From: CAWCTD01 sp963798455
GTDB lineage: Bacteria; Acidobacteriota; Terriglobia; Bryobacterales; Bryobacteraceae
NCBI GenBank assembly: GCA_963798455.1
Contig: CAWCTD010000003.1
Coordinates: 1,860,001-1,924,000, forward strand
Direction of reading: 5' to 3'
Length of the DNA stretch: 64,000 bases
The position numbers and the translations under genes were made by a program. A model generated the notes under the pieces. That model was not told where the DNA came from and did no database searches. It worked only from the letters and a program-made list of their open reading frames with translations. Shown here one piece after another: positions 15,868-24,863 of this stretch; the stretch's first letter is position 1; each line of letters starts with the position of its first letter.

Positions 15868-16458
15868 CTACAGGCCGCCGTAGAGCTTCTTAGCCTCTTC
15901 GGTGACCGTCCAGAGATAGATCCGCCGCCAGCCGAGTTCGATCTTCTTCTCGGGCTGCCAGTCGCCCATGTCGAAGCTGTGCGAGACAATCCGCGTGCCG
16001 ACTTTCAGGTCTTTGAGAAGCTTCGGCCGGAGCTTCAGATTCACGTCCGGAAGCAAGTACAGCGTCACCACGGTGGCATCTTTGATGTCGGCTTCGAACA
16101 AGTTGCCCTGCACGAACTTGACTCGATCCGTCACGCCCGCCTTTTGGGCATTGGCCTCGGCCTCCTTGATGCGCACCGGGTTGAGGTCCACGCCGCGGCC
16201 GTGCGCGCCGAACTTCCCGGCCGCCATAACCACGATGCGCCCGTCGCCGCAGCCCAGGTCGACGACGAAGTCGCCGCTCTTGACGTTGGCCAGCTTCAAC
16301 ATGGCCTCGACGACCTCGGGCGGTGTCGGGACGTACGGGACGTCGCCTCCCGCTTCGTATTGTGCCGCGATCGCCACGCCCCCCGCGCCCAGCGCGAGGG
16401 CAAGAACCACAACCACCGCGGAAAACCGGTTATGCAATCGTCGCCCATTGTTCTTCAT
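15868..16458 (-). CDS. Exported class I SAM-dependent methyltransferase
   Basis: 196 residues from the ATG at 16458, which has CGGAGA seven bases upstream; the longer open frame runs into the transporter gene antisense and is rejected. Residues about 10-32 form a hydrophobic signal or anchor (FSAVVVVLALALGAGGVAIA). The methyltransferase core follows: VPTPPEVVEAMLKLA, the SAM motif VVDLGCGDGRIVV, and acidic GRGVDLNPVRI and VKFVQGNLFEAD. Proteins of this type with an N-terminal export signal are frequent in acidobacteria and planctomycetes; the substrate is unknown, and a SAM-using enzyme outside the cytoplasm would be odd, so the segment may be a membrane anchor. Confidence 0.8.
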   Translation of the reverse strand: MKNNGRRLHNRFSAVVVVLALALGAGGVAIAAQYEAGGDVPYVPTPPEVVEAMLKLANVKSGDFVVDLGCGDGRIVVMAAGKFGAHGRGVDLNPVRIKEAEANAQKAGVTDRVKFVQGNLFEADIKDATVVTLYLLPDVNLKLRPKLLKDLKVGTRIVSHSFDMGDWQPEKKIELGWRRIYLWTVTEEAKKLYGGL

Positions 16459-16496
16459 ATGTTTCTCCGGCGGGATACAGCCCCCTATTGTACCGT

Positions 16497-17828
16497 CTAC
16501 TTGAAGAGCCGGGCGATGTGCGCTGTCCAAAACTGGGTTGCGTTCTGACAGGTCAAAACGACCGCCATCACGACCATGAGAAGCATCACGGCATTCGTGC
16601 CCCAGCCGTTGGCGAAGCGCCCCATACGTTTCTTGTCGGCGGTCAGCCGCCAGAGGACCGGCACCACCAGCAAGAGCAAAACGACTTCGACCGAGGCCGC
16701 CAGCAACGTGACTCCAACCGGAGTCCAGTCCGTGAAGAACGCATACAGCGGCGTAACACAAAAGAAGACCAGCCACCCCCGGTACGCAGGCCGGTGTGCC
16801 TGCGAGGCGGCTGCCTTGGCCGGCAAGGCTCGGGCGGCGGAAGGGCGGATCAGTCCGTAGTAGATGTCCGAAGCCATTAAGCTATAGCCGGTATTGCTTG
16901 CCAGGTACGTGTTGAACGCGATCGCCCAGATGCCGAAGCTCAAGATAATCTTTCCCGCCGGCCCCAAGGCACCGGAGAACAGAGGCAAGAGGTCCACCAC
17001 CTCTTTCAACTGGACGCCCAAGGGCTTCAGCGTGGCCGCGGCCGCGATCTGCATCAGCGCGCCCATCGCGAAGATCCCCATTACGCCCAAGAGCAGATCC
17101 ACACGCAGGCGCGGCAGCGCCGAGATGTCCCTCCAACCTTTCTCGCGCACAAAGGAGGCGTACTTGAGGTTGCTCAACGAACCCGCGCTGGACCCTGCCA
17201 GAGCCATTACAAGGAAGGCGTAACTGTAAACGCCCTGATGCGGCGGCACGGAAGGAACGAACATTCCCTGGGCGATGGCGCCCGGGTCCGGCCGCGAGAG
17301 CAATGCGACCGCGAGCATGGATGCGCCGAGTGCCACGGCGGCGGGCTTGCTGAAGAGCTCCACTACGCGATACCGCCCCCAGTACATCAGGGCAAACCCG
17401 ATCGCGCAAAAGAAAAGCGCCCAGAAGGCGCGGCCAAACCGTACAGGCAACGGCGCCAAAACCTGGGAAACGCTGCCCAGGAACAGGACCAGGTAGATAT
17501 TGGCGAGGTGACGCTTGAGTATCAGGGACAAAAGGATCAGCCAGTTTACCCAACGCCCCACCCGCGCATACCCCGTGAGGAGACTCTCCTCGGTTGCCAG
17601 GGCATAGCGACCGGAGGCTTCCAAGATGAAGAAACGCGCGGCGACCACGACGAGCAGAACCCACAGCGTGGCGTACCCATAGCTGGCTCCGGCCACGGAG
17701 TTGGTCACCAGGTCCCTCGGCCCGGTCACGGCCAGGAGGAACACGACTCCGGGGCCAAAGCCCAAGCCTTTTCGGACACCGGTCCGCTCCTTCGAGCCGC
17801 GCGTGAGTTCGACGGATCTTGATACCAA
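16497..17828 (-). CDS. Divergent Nramp-like divalent metal transporter
   Basis: 443 residues from a TTG at 17828 with GGAGG five bases upstream; the frame is open back to an ATG at 17909, but that start would overlap the preceding gene by 50 bases. About 11 hydrophobic segments. The opening GFGPGVVFLLAVTGPRDLVT lines up with the first Nramp helix, but the canonical DPGN metal motif reads GPRD. In the sixth helix the usual MPH is replaced by ALAGSSAGSLSNLKY. The substrate therefore may not be Mn/Fe; Mg or an organic ion are possible. It follows the adenylate-forming ligase by about 31 bases and belongs to the TonB receptor run. Confidence 0.65.
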   Translation of the reverse strand: MVSRSVELTRGSKERTGVRKGLGFGPGVVFLLAVTGPRDLVTNSVAGASYGYATLWVLLVVVAARFFILEASGRYALATEESLLTGYARVGRWVNWLILLSLILKRHLANIYLVLFLGSVSQVLAPLPVRFGRAFWALFFCAIGFALMYWGRYRVVELFSKPAAVALGASMLAVALLSRPDPGAIAQGMFVPSVPPHQGVYSYAFLVMALAGSSAGSLSNLKYASFVREKGWRDISALPRLRVDLLLGVMGIFAMGALMQIAAAATLKPLGVQLKEVVDLLPLFSGALGPAGKIILSFGIWAIAFNTYLASNTGYSLMASDIYYGLIRPSAARALPAKAAASQAHRPAYRGWLVFFCVTPLYAFFTDWTPVGVTLLAASVEVVLLLLVVPVLWRLTADKKRMGRFANGWGTNAVMLLMVVMAVVLTCQNATQFWTAHIARLFK

Positions 17829-17859
17829 CTCAACCTCCAGGTCCAGATCAGGACATCTC

Positions 17860-19437
17860 CTATTCTCGGAGAATTCGAAGGGCTGGGACCTTGCCAGCAT
17901 CTGTAGCATAGGGCTCCCCGCGAATCACCCTGATCGTGTCCCCCTGCCGCCAATGCTCCGCCATGGAGCGGTTACTTCTGGAGCCAGAGGCCAAAAACTG
18001 GAGGATTGTCCCTTTGACCGCACGGTCATCCACTTCCCCAACGCGAGGGCTGATGACGACCGTGACCTCGCTGAGTGCTCCCTGCTCCTGCTCAACGATC
18101 TGATAATCAGTGGCAACACCACCGTGTTTCGCCGGGAGAATCTCCTCCACCAGGGTCAGCAACCTGCTGCCCATGAAGTGCATCCCGCCAGTGGTCAGCT
18201 TTTCGTAGCTGCGTATGGTGTGCAGATGAAGGTCGAGGCCGGCTTGATCCATCAGGCAGCCGCACCGTCGGTGGTTCAGAACACCATAGTCCCCCGTGTC
18301 GAGATTGAGCATGATCTTTGGGGCCGAAGTCAACAGAGTCGTCAGGTAAAGGGAATTCACTCGGGATTCCCCGTCAGAAAGCGGCCTGGACCGCTGCACC
18401 ACGGCGATCTTGCCGCTGAAGAGGTGCACCTCATCAGGCACTTCCGGCGCGGCGCACCCGCCCCCGAGGGATCCCGCTTCGGCCATCGACCAGGCCGTGA
18501 CCGCGCGCGCGCCGAGTTCCTCAAGAACCCGCAGTTTGGCCTCGGTGTAAGGCTCACCTCCGACGCGGAAAACCGTCCCGGCGATGTCCAGCCCGGCCTC
18601 CTTGGCCGAGCGGCAGACCCTGACGGATGCGCTGGCGGGAAGGCCCAGGACAGGTGACAGCCCTTGCCGGACTTTCCCTGCCAGCCAGGTAGCGACGCGC
18701 CGGGCTTCCCCCAGAGGCACGTGTTCAGGCGCCGGAATCGGATAACCGTGAAGGCGGGCGAGTCTGATGGCACAGGCGCCGAGAACGGTCGACTTGAGCA
18801 TGTTCGGCTTCCAGGAGACCGCGGTCGGGGAAAACCAGCGTTCGACAGGATTGCCCCATTTCGCCAGGGCCAATGCGTTCTTCAACCCGGAGGCAAAGGG
18901 CGGGACCCCACGCCAGAGGGCGTACGGGGAGAAGGCGATACCATTGGCTTCGTGGTAGAGGAACTTACACGCGGTTTCGTGGACCAGTTGATGGAAATCG
19001 AACGGCATCCGCCTTCGGGGTCCTGTGCTGCCCCCGGTAGTAGTCTCGAACTCCCCCACCAGTAAGGGATTGTCGAAATCTCTCTCCTCCACCTTCTGCG
19101 TGAAACCCGGCCGTTCGATGGGGCGCTGGCCCTTGACCTCCTCGAGACCAACCCACACGCCGGCAGTATGCAACGCTCCGAGGGCGCCCTCGATCCCGTC
19201 CTGAGACACCAGGCGTTCGAGGTCGCCAAATTCTACGCCAGCCCACTTAAGCAGGGCAAGATAAGGGCTTCCGGGGTACTCGTACACCGCCTTCCGGATC
19301 AGAAGCAGGAAGCTGCGCTCCCGATCGCTGAGACTCTCCTGGATGAGCCGCCGGCAATCCGAGGGGGAGAGCGGCGTCCGGAGGAATCGCCTCAGGCCGG
19401 CGACGAAACGACGGAACATGATCAAGTCATCCAGCAT
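17860..19437 (-). CDS. Adenylate-forming ligase, PaaK/LuxE-like
   Basis: 525 residues. The acyl-adenylate P-loop motif appears at residues 131-143 (ETTTGGSTGPRRR). Further marks: WSMAEAGSLGGGC as the A5-like region around residue 330, LNLDTGDYGVL as the motif holding the ribose-binding Asp (TGD), and SYEKLTTGGMHF near the C-terminal hinge. Such enzymes activate a carboxylic acid as an acyl-AMP and pass it to CoA or a protein thiol. Its ATG shares one base with the stop of the TonB receptor gene (TGATG), so the two are translationally coupled. The substrate is unknown; the neighbouring receptor and Nramp-like gene invite a link to uptake of a metal complex. Confidence 0.75.
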   Translation of the reverse strand: MLDDLIMFRRFVAGLRRFLRTPLSPSDCRRLIQESLSDRERSFLLLIRKAVYEYPGSPYLALLKWAGVEFGDLERLVSQDGIEGALGALHTAGVWVGLEEVKGQRPIERPGFTQKVEERDFDNPLLVGEFETTTGGSTGPRRRMPFDFHQLVHETACKFLYHEANGIAFSPYALWRGVPPFASGLKNALALAKWGNPVERWFSPTAVSWKPNMLKSTVLGACAIRLARLHGYPIPAPEHVPLGEARRVATWLAGKVRQGLSPVLGLPASASVRVCRSAKEAGLDIAGTVFRVGGEPYTEAKLRVLEELGARAVTAWSMAEAGSLGGGCAAPEVPDEVHLFSGKIAVVQRSRPLSDGESRVNSLYLTTLLTSAPKIMLNLDTGDYGVLNHRRCGCLMDQAGLDLHLHTIRSYEKLTTGGMHFMGSRLLTLVEEILPAKHGGVATDYQIVEQEQGALSEVTVVISPRVGEVDDRAVKGTILQFLASGSRSNRSMAEHWRQGDTIRVIRGEPYATDAGKVPALRILRE

Positions 19438-22400
19438 CAGAAGCGCAATCTAATTCCGAACTGAATCTCGCGGCTCGGAGCGGCGCTCGAGATGCGCCCC
19501 GCATCCTCCTGCACGGAAGAGCTTGTGAAGATCGCCATCCGCTCCGGATCGGGAAGGTCGAAATTCGCGTGATTCAACAAATTGAAGAACTCGGCCCGCA
19601 ACTCGAGACGGCCCGCATCCCCCAGAGCCGCGAGTCCGACGCTCTTTGCCAGCGAGAGATCGATGCTCGCCATGCTAGGGCCGACCATGGTGTCGCGCCC
19701 AAGGTTGCCGAGGAAACCGTCCTGCGGACGGAGGAAGGCTTTCGTGTCCACCCAACCCCGGGGGTCGCCTGTGACTGGATTACCGCTGGCGCCTGGCGCC
19801 AAGTCGGGACGTTGCCCTGAGGTGTAGTCCGGCGTGTTCGTCTGCGTACGCGCGGCGTCGTAGCCGAGGCGGGCGGAAAAAGGGAGCCCGGACGCGTAAG
19901 TGGCGATACAGCCAAGTCCCCAGCCGCCCAGGAAGCGCTGCCGCCAAACGCGCCCAAGCGAAGGCGACTGAAACGTTCCGCCGAGCACGAAGTTGTGGCG
20001 CACATCGAATGAGGAGAGGCCGCGGTTGTATCGCGGGTTACCGTTCAGCGGCAGCGTCGCCGCATTGGACGATTCCAGCGACGAAAAGTAACCGGAGCTG
20101 TCGTCAATGCTCTTGGAGAAGCTATAGGACAACTGTCCTTCCAGGGATCGGCTGAGCCTGCGGCGCAACTGCACGTTCAGCCCGTGATAGAACGATTGCG
20201 CATCGAACTGGCGGTTCCGGATCTGGCTGAAGACGGGGTTGATTCGCGCGGCGCCGGCGGGGAAGAAAAGCCTGCCGTCGGGGAGAATCACCGGCTCTGC
20301 CAGGTCGGCGTCATTCGTGATCGAGGAGAGGTTCAAGCCGTGGGACCCTGCATAGGCGACCCGCACGCTGTTGTTTTCCGTCAGCCGATGTTCGATGTTC
20401 ATGTTCCAGTGCTGCACATAGGGCTGGCCGAACTGCTGCGGAACCCGCTCCACTCGAAGCTCGGCATTGGGATTCTGCAGGAAGACCTCATAGCCGCCCT
20501 GAGGGAAATCGCCGGGCTTCAGATTCCGTGTGCTGCCCCGCAAAAAGAACGGGGGATTGCGGAGTCCGAAGATCATGAGGAACTGCGACAGGACCAGATC
20601 GGGGAAGACGCCATATCCGCTGCGGAGCACGGTGGAACCGTTTCCCCGAAGATCCCAGGCCAAGCCGATTCGCGGAGCAAAATCGAAGCCGGAGGGCTTA
20701 TCGAAGAGAGGCCCGCCGACGCGCATCTGAGTATCGGTCAGCGCATCCAGGTTCGCGGACTTGCCGTTCACTTCCACAGGCACGCTGGCGGACTCGTAGC
20801 GCAGCCCCAGGTCCATAGTGAGCCCGGTCCTCACCCTCCACGAATCCTGTATATAGGCGGCCGCAATCCACTGGCGGTACCCCCGAACAGAGTCCGTTCC
20901 CGGCACCATTGCCCTGAACCGGTCGGGAGCGTTGGTCAAGAACTGCGCGATTCCCGGGAAGCGGTACTCCCCGTTGACCCGGTTGGGGTTGTCGGTGTTC
21001 AGGTGCGTCCGCTCCAAACGCGCGCCGATGCTCACGGAGTGAGCCGGGGTGACGAACGTCGCGTCGTCCAGACCCTGGAAGGAGTTGAAGACATATGTTC
21101 CGTACTCCAGAGAACCGCTGCCACCCGGGAAAAGAGTCAGACCCGTTACATCGATAATCCCGACGGTCTTGGCACCAGGCACGAACGCGAGGCTGGGGTC
21201 ATCCGTCCCCGGCGCATCGATCGAGGTTTCGCCGAAGGTCGTCAGGGTTCGCATCAGCCCAACTCGGGCGGTGTTGAGCAGCCGGGGTGAAAAGACATGC
21301 GAGCTTTCCGCCACCAGAGATTGAGACCGCGTGGCGTCGTGCGTCCTGCCCACGGCGAAGTCCGTGTCGCCGGTGCGATCACCGCCATCGAAAGAGTAAC
21401 GGAAGAACAGCTTGTCCAAATCACTGAGGGTATGGTCCACTCGACCGACGGCGAAGTTCTCGTGACCGACTTGGGGATTCTGGAAGATCAGCAGGCCGGT
21501 ATCACCCAGGACTTCGCCGTTGGGCACGGGATACATTCGCACGATCTTGGCCATTACGGGATCCACGGCCACTGTCCCTGTGCTGAGCAACCCCTGGCGC
21601 GCCTTCTCACTCAGCGTAGTATTGATGGTTGTCACCCCACGCGCTTCCCGCAGCCCTTCGTAATTGGCGAAATAGAACGTCTTGTTCTTGAGCAACGGCC
21701 CGCCCAGCGACCCGCCAAACTGGTGGCGCCGGAACTCCGGCGGCTCCTCTGGGTCAAAAAAGTTGCGGGCGTCAAGATTGTCGTTGCGGTGAAAGTAATA
21801 CAGACTCCCATGCGCCACGTTCCCGCCGGAACGCGTGACCGCGTTGACGATACCCCCGGCAGCCCGGCCGTACTGCGCGCTGAAGGCACTAGTCAGCACG
21901 GTGAACTCCTGGATCGCATCCACGCCCAGGTTGACTCCGTTGATGCTCGCCGGCGCGGAGCCGTTGTAAGTGCTGAGATCGATGCCGTCCAAGCGGAAGC
22001 CGTTTTGGAAAGGCCGAGATCCCCCGACGCTGATCTGAATTCCATACCCGTTATTGACGTTCCGCGTTCGCGCCCGGGCAACCGGGGCATTCGCCTGAAG
22101 GGTAGCCAGTTGAATGTAGTCGCGCCCGTTGAGCGGGAGTGCCTCGATAGTCCTGCTGTCGACGATATTGGAGATGACCGAACTGCTGGCCTCCAGGAGG
22201 GGTGTGGCGTCGCTGACCACCACGGAATCCTGAACGTCTCCGATCTGGAGAGAGTGAAACACGACCGCCTCCCGATCCAGCTCGACGATCACGCCCTGCC
22301 GGGTACTCCGTTTGAATCCGGGTTTCCCGGCGGTTACCTCGTATTCGCCGGGTTCAAGCGACGGGATACGGTACCTACCCAAGGCATCGGTGACGGTCTC

Positions 22401-22595
22401 CCGGATCAGTCCCGTGGAGGCGCTGCGAAGATGCACGTCCGCTCCCTGCACAACAGCGCCAGCGGGGTCGCGGACAATGCCGGACACCGTACCAGCACGG
22501 TCCTGGGCCCAGGCGAATCCGGCCATCAGAGTCAATCCGAACATCAACCCCGCCAGCAGGACGTGTCGCTTACGGGCTCTCCCGGGGTTACACAC
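19437..22595 (-). CDS. TonB-dependent receptor, Oar-like
   Basis: 1052 residues from a GTG start. A basic lead (RARKRH) and a hydrophobic segment give a signal peptide ending near FAWAQ. Residues about 33-115 are a CarboxypepD_reg-like beta-sandwich (GTVSGIVRDPAGAVVQGADV). A plug domain follows (LPLNGRDYIQLATLQANAPV, GGSRPFQNGFRLDGIDL, AGGIVNAVTRSGGN), then a long beta-barrel ending in IQFGIRLRF with the C-terminal Phe needed for outer-membrane insertion. Such receptors import oligosaccharides, peptides or metal complexes with TonB energy. It is the first gene of a nine-gene minus-strand run, divergent from argF with only 76 bases between starts. Confidence 0.92.
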   Translation of the reverse strand: MCNPGRARKRHVLLAGLMFGLTLMAGFAWAQDRAGTVSGIVRDPAGAVVQGADVHLRSASTGLIRETVTDALGRYRIPSLEPGEYEVTAGKPGFKRSTRQGVIVELDREAVVFHSLQIGDVQDSVVVSDATPLLEASSSVISNIVDSRTIEALPLNGRDYIQLATLQANAPVARARTRNVNNGYGIQISVGGSRPFQNGFRLDGIDLSTYNGSAPASINGVNLGVDAIQEFTVLTSAFSAQYGRAAGGIVNAVTRSGGNVAHGSLYYFHRNDNLDARNFFDPEEPPEFRRHQFGGSLGGPLLKNKTFYFANYEGLREARGVTTINTTLSEKARQGLLSTGTVAVDPVMAKIVRMYPVPNGEVLGDTGLLIFQNPQVGHENFAVGRVDHTLSDLDKLFFRYSFDGGDRTGDTDFAVGRTHDATRSQSLVAESSHVFSPRLLNTARVGLMRTLTTFGETSIDAPGTDDPSLAFVPGAKTVGIIDVTGLTLFPGGSGSLEYGTYVFNSFQGLDDATFVTPAHSVSIGARLERTHLNTDNPNRVNGEYRFPGIAQFLTNAPDRFRAMVPGTDSVRGYRQWIAAAYIQDSWRVRTGLTMDLGLRYESASVPVEVNGKSANLDALTDTQMRVGGPLFDKPSGFDFAPRIGLAWDLRGNGSTVLRSGYGVFPDLVLSQFLMIFGLRNPPFFLRGSTRNLKPGDFPQGGYEVFLQNPNAELRVERVPQQFGQPYVQHWNMNIEHRLTENNSVRVAYAGSHGLNLSSITNDADLAEPVILPDGRLFFPAGAARINPVFSQIRNRQFDAQSFYHGLNVQLRRRLSRSLEGQLSYSFSKSIDDSSGYFSSLESSNAATLPLNGNPRYNRGLSSFDVRHNFVLGGTFQSPSLGRVWRQRFLGGWGLGCIATYASGLPFSARLGYDAARTQTNTPDYTSGQRPDLAPGASGNPVTGDPRGWVDTKAFLRPQDGFLGNLGRDTMVGPSMASIDLSLAKSVGLAALGDAGRLELRAEFFNLLNHANFDLPDPERMAIFTSSSVQEDAGRISSAAPSREIQFGIRLRF

Positions 22596-22634
22596 AGTTC
22601 AAACGATTATATCCGATAGCCCTTGTTGCCCCGC

Positions 22635-22663
22635 TTGACGCCCGACCCTGAATGTGTAATTAT
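22635..22663 (+). promoter_or_regulatory. argF promoter
   Basis: TTGACG (22635-22640) and AATTAT (22658-22663) are 17 bases apart, placing the transcription start at about 22670, at or just before the GTG at 22672. ARG box 1 covers the -10 region. Confidence 0.5.
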
Positions 22664-22686
22664 TCAGTAGGGTGAATAATAATTCA
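22653..22686 (+). promoter_or_regulatory. Tandem ARG boxes (ArgR operator)
   Basis: Box 1, TGTGTAATTATTCA (22653-22666), matches 8 of 10 fixed positions of TGAAT-N4-ATTCA. Box 2, TGAATAATAATTCA (22673-22686), matches all ten. Their centres are 20 bases apart, close to the two-turn spacing of paired ARG boxes in enterobacteria. The pair covers the -10 region and the argF start codon. ArgR is encoded at the end of the same operon. Confidence 0.85.
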
Positions 22687-23610
22687 ATCGGCGGCATTTG
22701 GAAGCTGGAAGCCAGGAACGTAACCAACGACCTGGATCTGGCCACGGAAGAGGTCTCCTACCTGCTCGACCTGGCGCTCGAGGTGAAGCGGAATCCAGGC
22801 GGGTTCGCCACCGCCCTCAAAGCCCGCCATGTGGCGTTGCTGTTCGAGAAGCCGTCCCTTCGGACACGGCTCACCTTCGAGGTCGCGATCGCGCAGTTGG
22901 GAGGCGGCTCCATTTTGAGCGTAGGCCCGGTCGGCGACCGGGAGCCGGTAAAGGACGTGGCCCGCAATCTGGATCGATGGACGAACGGCATCGTCGCCCG
23001 AACGTTCTCGCAGAACACGATCGATGAATTGGCGCACTGGTCGAGCGTGCCGGTCATCAACGCGTTGAGTGACCTCTACCATCCCTGCCAGGCCCTGGCC
23101 GACGTCCTGACGTTGACAGAACGTTTTAAGGAACTCGCCGGGCTGAAGCTGGCTTTTGTCGGGGACGGGAACAATGTGGCGCACTCGCTGCTCGTGACCG
23201 CCGCGCGGCTCGGCGTGAATGTCGCGGTCGCCACTCCGAAGGGCTACGGGCCGAAGCGGGAGATTGCGGAGAAGGCGGCGGATCTGGCCTCCGAGTCGGG
23301 CGGCACGGTGACGGTTTCCCATGACCCCGAGGCGGCGGTGGCGGGCGCGGACGCGGTCTACACCGACGTGTGGGCCAGCATGGGTCAGGAAGGCCAGAAG
23401 GCGGAGCGGTTGGATGCTTTCCAGGCCTACCAAGTGACCGCCAGGCTCATGTCTTTGGCCAAACCGGAGGCAATCTTCATGCACTGCCTTCCGGCGAAAC
23501 GCGGAGAGGAGGTGACCGACGAGGTCATCGAGTCGCCCCAATCCGTGGTGTTCGACCAGGCGGAGAACCGTCTTCACTCACAGAAAGCACTGTTGTTGAT
23601 GTTGTTGTAG
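22672..23610 (+). CDS. argF: Ornithine carbamoyltransferase
   Basis: 312 residues from a GTG; no ATG lies near the N-terminus, and translation from GTG puts ARG box 2 inside the first codons. The enzyme joins carbamoyl phosphate and ornithine to give citrulline. Key motifs: EKPSLRTRLTFE (carbamoyl-phosphate binding, with Leu in place of the usual Thr), DLYHPCQALADV (HPCQ), LAFVGDGNNVAHSL (ornithine domain) and FMHCLPAKRGEEV (HCLP). First gene of the argF-argG-argH-argR cluster; argG follows after 38 bases that contain a hairpin. Confidence 0.96.
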   Translation: MNNNSIGGIWKLEARNVTNDLDLATEEVSYLLDLALEVKRNPGGFATALKARHVALLFEKPSLRTRLTFEVAIAQLGGGSILSVGPVGDREPVKDVARNLDRWTNGIVARTFSQNTIDELAHWSSVPVINALSDLYHPCQALADVLTLTERFKELAGLKLAFVGDGNNVAHSLLVTAARLGVNVAVATPKGYGPKREIAEKAADLASESGGTVTVSHDPEAAVAGADAVYTDVWASMGQEGQKAERLDAFQAYQVTARLMSLAKPEAIFMHCLPAKRGEEVTDEVIESPQSVVFDQAENRLHSQKALLLMLL

Positions 23611-23630
23611 GGGCCGGCCATGCCCGGCCC
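23611..23630 (+). repeat. Hairpin in the argF-argG gap
   Basis: GGGCCGG (23611-23617) pairs perfectly with CCGGCCC (23624-23630) over a 6-base loop, starting right after the argF stop. There is no T run, so it is more likely a REP-type element or an mRNA stabiliser than a terminator. Confidence 0.5.
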
Positions 23631-23648
23631 GTGCGGGATCATATTCAT

Positions 23649-24863
23649 ATGAGAAAAGCCAAGAAAGTTGCGCTCGCCTACTCAGGCGGGCTGGATACGT
23701 CCGTCATCATTCCGTGGCTCAAGGAGAACTACCAGTGCGAGGTCGTGGCCGTGTGCGGCGACATCGGCCAGGGTGACGACGAGCTGGCGGGCCTGGAACA
23801 GAAGGCTCTCAAGACAGGCGCGTCGGAAGTGTACATCGAGGACATGCGCGAGGAGTTCGTCACCGAGTACCTGTGGCGGCTGGTCCGCGCCGGCGCCGTC
23901 TATGAGCACAAGTACCTGCTGGGGACCTCGGTCGCGCGCCCTCTGCTCGCCAAGCGGCAGGTGGAGGTCGCGCTGAAGACCGGGTGCGATGCCGTGGCGC
24001 ACGGCTGCACCGGCAAGGGCAACGACCAAGTGCGCTTCGAGCTGACCTACAAGGCCCTGGCCCCGCAGCTCCAGGTCATTGCGCCGTGGCGCGAGTGGGA
24101 CATCAAGAGCCGCGAGGACGCGCTGGCCTACGCCGCCAGTCATAACGTCCCGGTGTCCGCCACCTCGACCAAGATTTACAGCCGGGATCGCAACATCTGG
24201 CACATCTCACACGAAGGCGGCGCGCTGGAAGACCCGGCCAACGCGGCGCCAGACGAGATCTGGATGCTGACCAAGAGCCCGAAGCAGGCTCCCGACAAGC
24301 CGGCCGAGGTCACCATCGGCTTCGACGCGGGCCGGCCGGTTTCGGTCAACGGCCAGCACTACGTCTCAGGAGCCAGCTTGCTGGAGACGCTGAACGGCAT
24401 CGGGGGCGAGCACGGCGTCGGCAGGACCGACCTCGTGGAAAACCGGTTTGTCGGCATGAAATCGCGCGGCTGCTACGAAACGCCCGGCGGGAGCATCATC
24501 CTGGCGGCCCACCGGGAGCTGGAGGCCCTGACTCTCGACAAGAACATCCTCCACTACAAGCAGAAGCTCTCGGTGGATTACGCGGAGCTGGTCTATAACG
24601 GCTTCTGGTTCACGCCTCTGCGGGAGGCTCTCGACGCCTTCTTCGAAACCACCGGCCGCACCACCACCGGCGAGGTCACCTTGCGCCTCTACAAGGGCAA
24701 CATCGAGCCGGTTTGCCGGAAGTCGCCCTATTCGCTTTACTCGCTGGATATCGCCAGCTTCACCATGGGCGCCAGCTACGACCAGAAGGACGCCCTGGGC
24801 TTCATCAACCTGATCGGCCTGCCGATTCAAATCCGAGCAACGGTCACGAAGAAGACGTCATGA
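23649..24863 (+). CDS. argG: Argininosuccinate synthase
   Basis: 404 residues from the ATG at 23649 (MRKAKKVALAYSGG). It couples citrulline and aspartate with ATP. The PP-loop LAYSGGLDTSVI, VAHGCTGKGNDQVRFE, and SHEGGALEDPANAAP are signature regions. The length is normal for the single-domain type. The stop overlaps the argH start by four bases (ATGA), indicating translational coupling. An open frame extends 93 codons upstream but is antiparallel in phase to argF and is not used. Confidence 0.97.
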   Translation: MRKAKKVALAYSGGLDTSVIIPWLKENYQCEVVAVCGDIGQGDDELAGLEQKALKTGASEVYIEDMREEFVTEYLWRLVRAGAVYEHKYLLGTSVARPLLAKRQVEVALKTGCDAVAHGCTGKGNDQVRFELTYKALAPQLQVIAPWREWDIKSREDALAYAASHNVPVSATSTKIYSRDRNIWHISHEGGALEDPANAAPDEIWMLTKSPKQAPDKPAEVTIGFDAGRPVSVNGQHYVSGASLLETLNGIGGEHGVGRTDLVENRFVGMKSRGCYETPGGSIILAAHRELEALTLDKNILHYKQKLSVDYAELVYNGFWFTPLREALDAFFETTGRTTTGEVTLRLYKGNIEPVCRKSPYSLYSLDIASFTMGASYDQKDALGFINLIGLPIQIRATVTKKTS

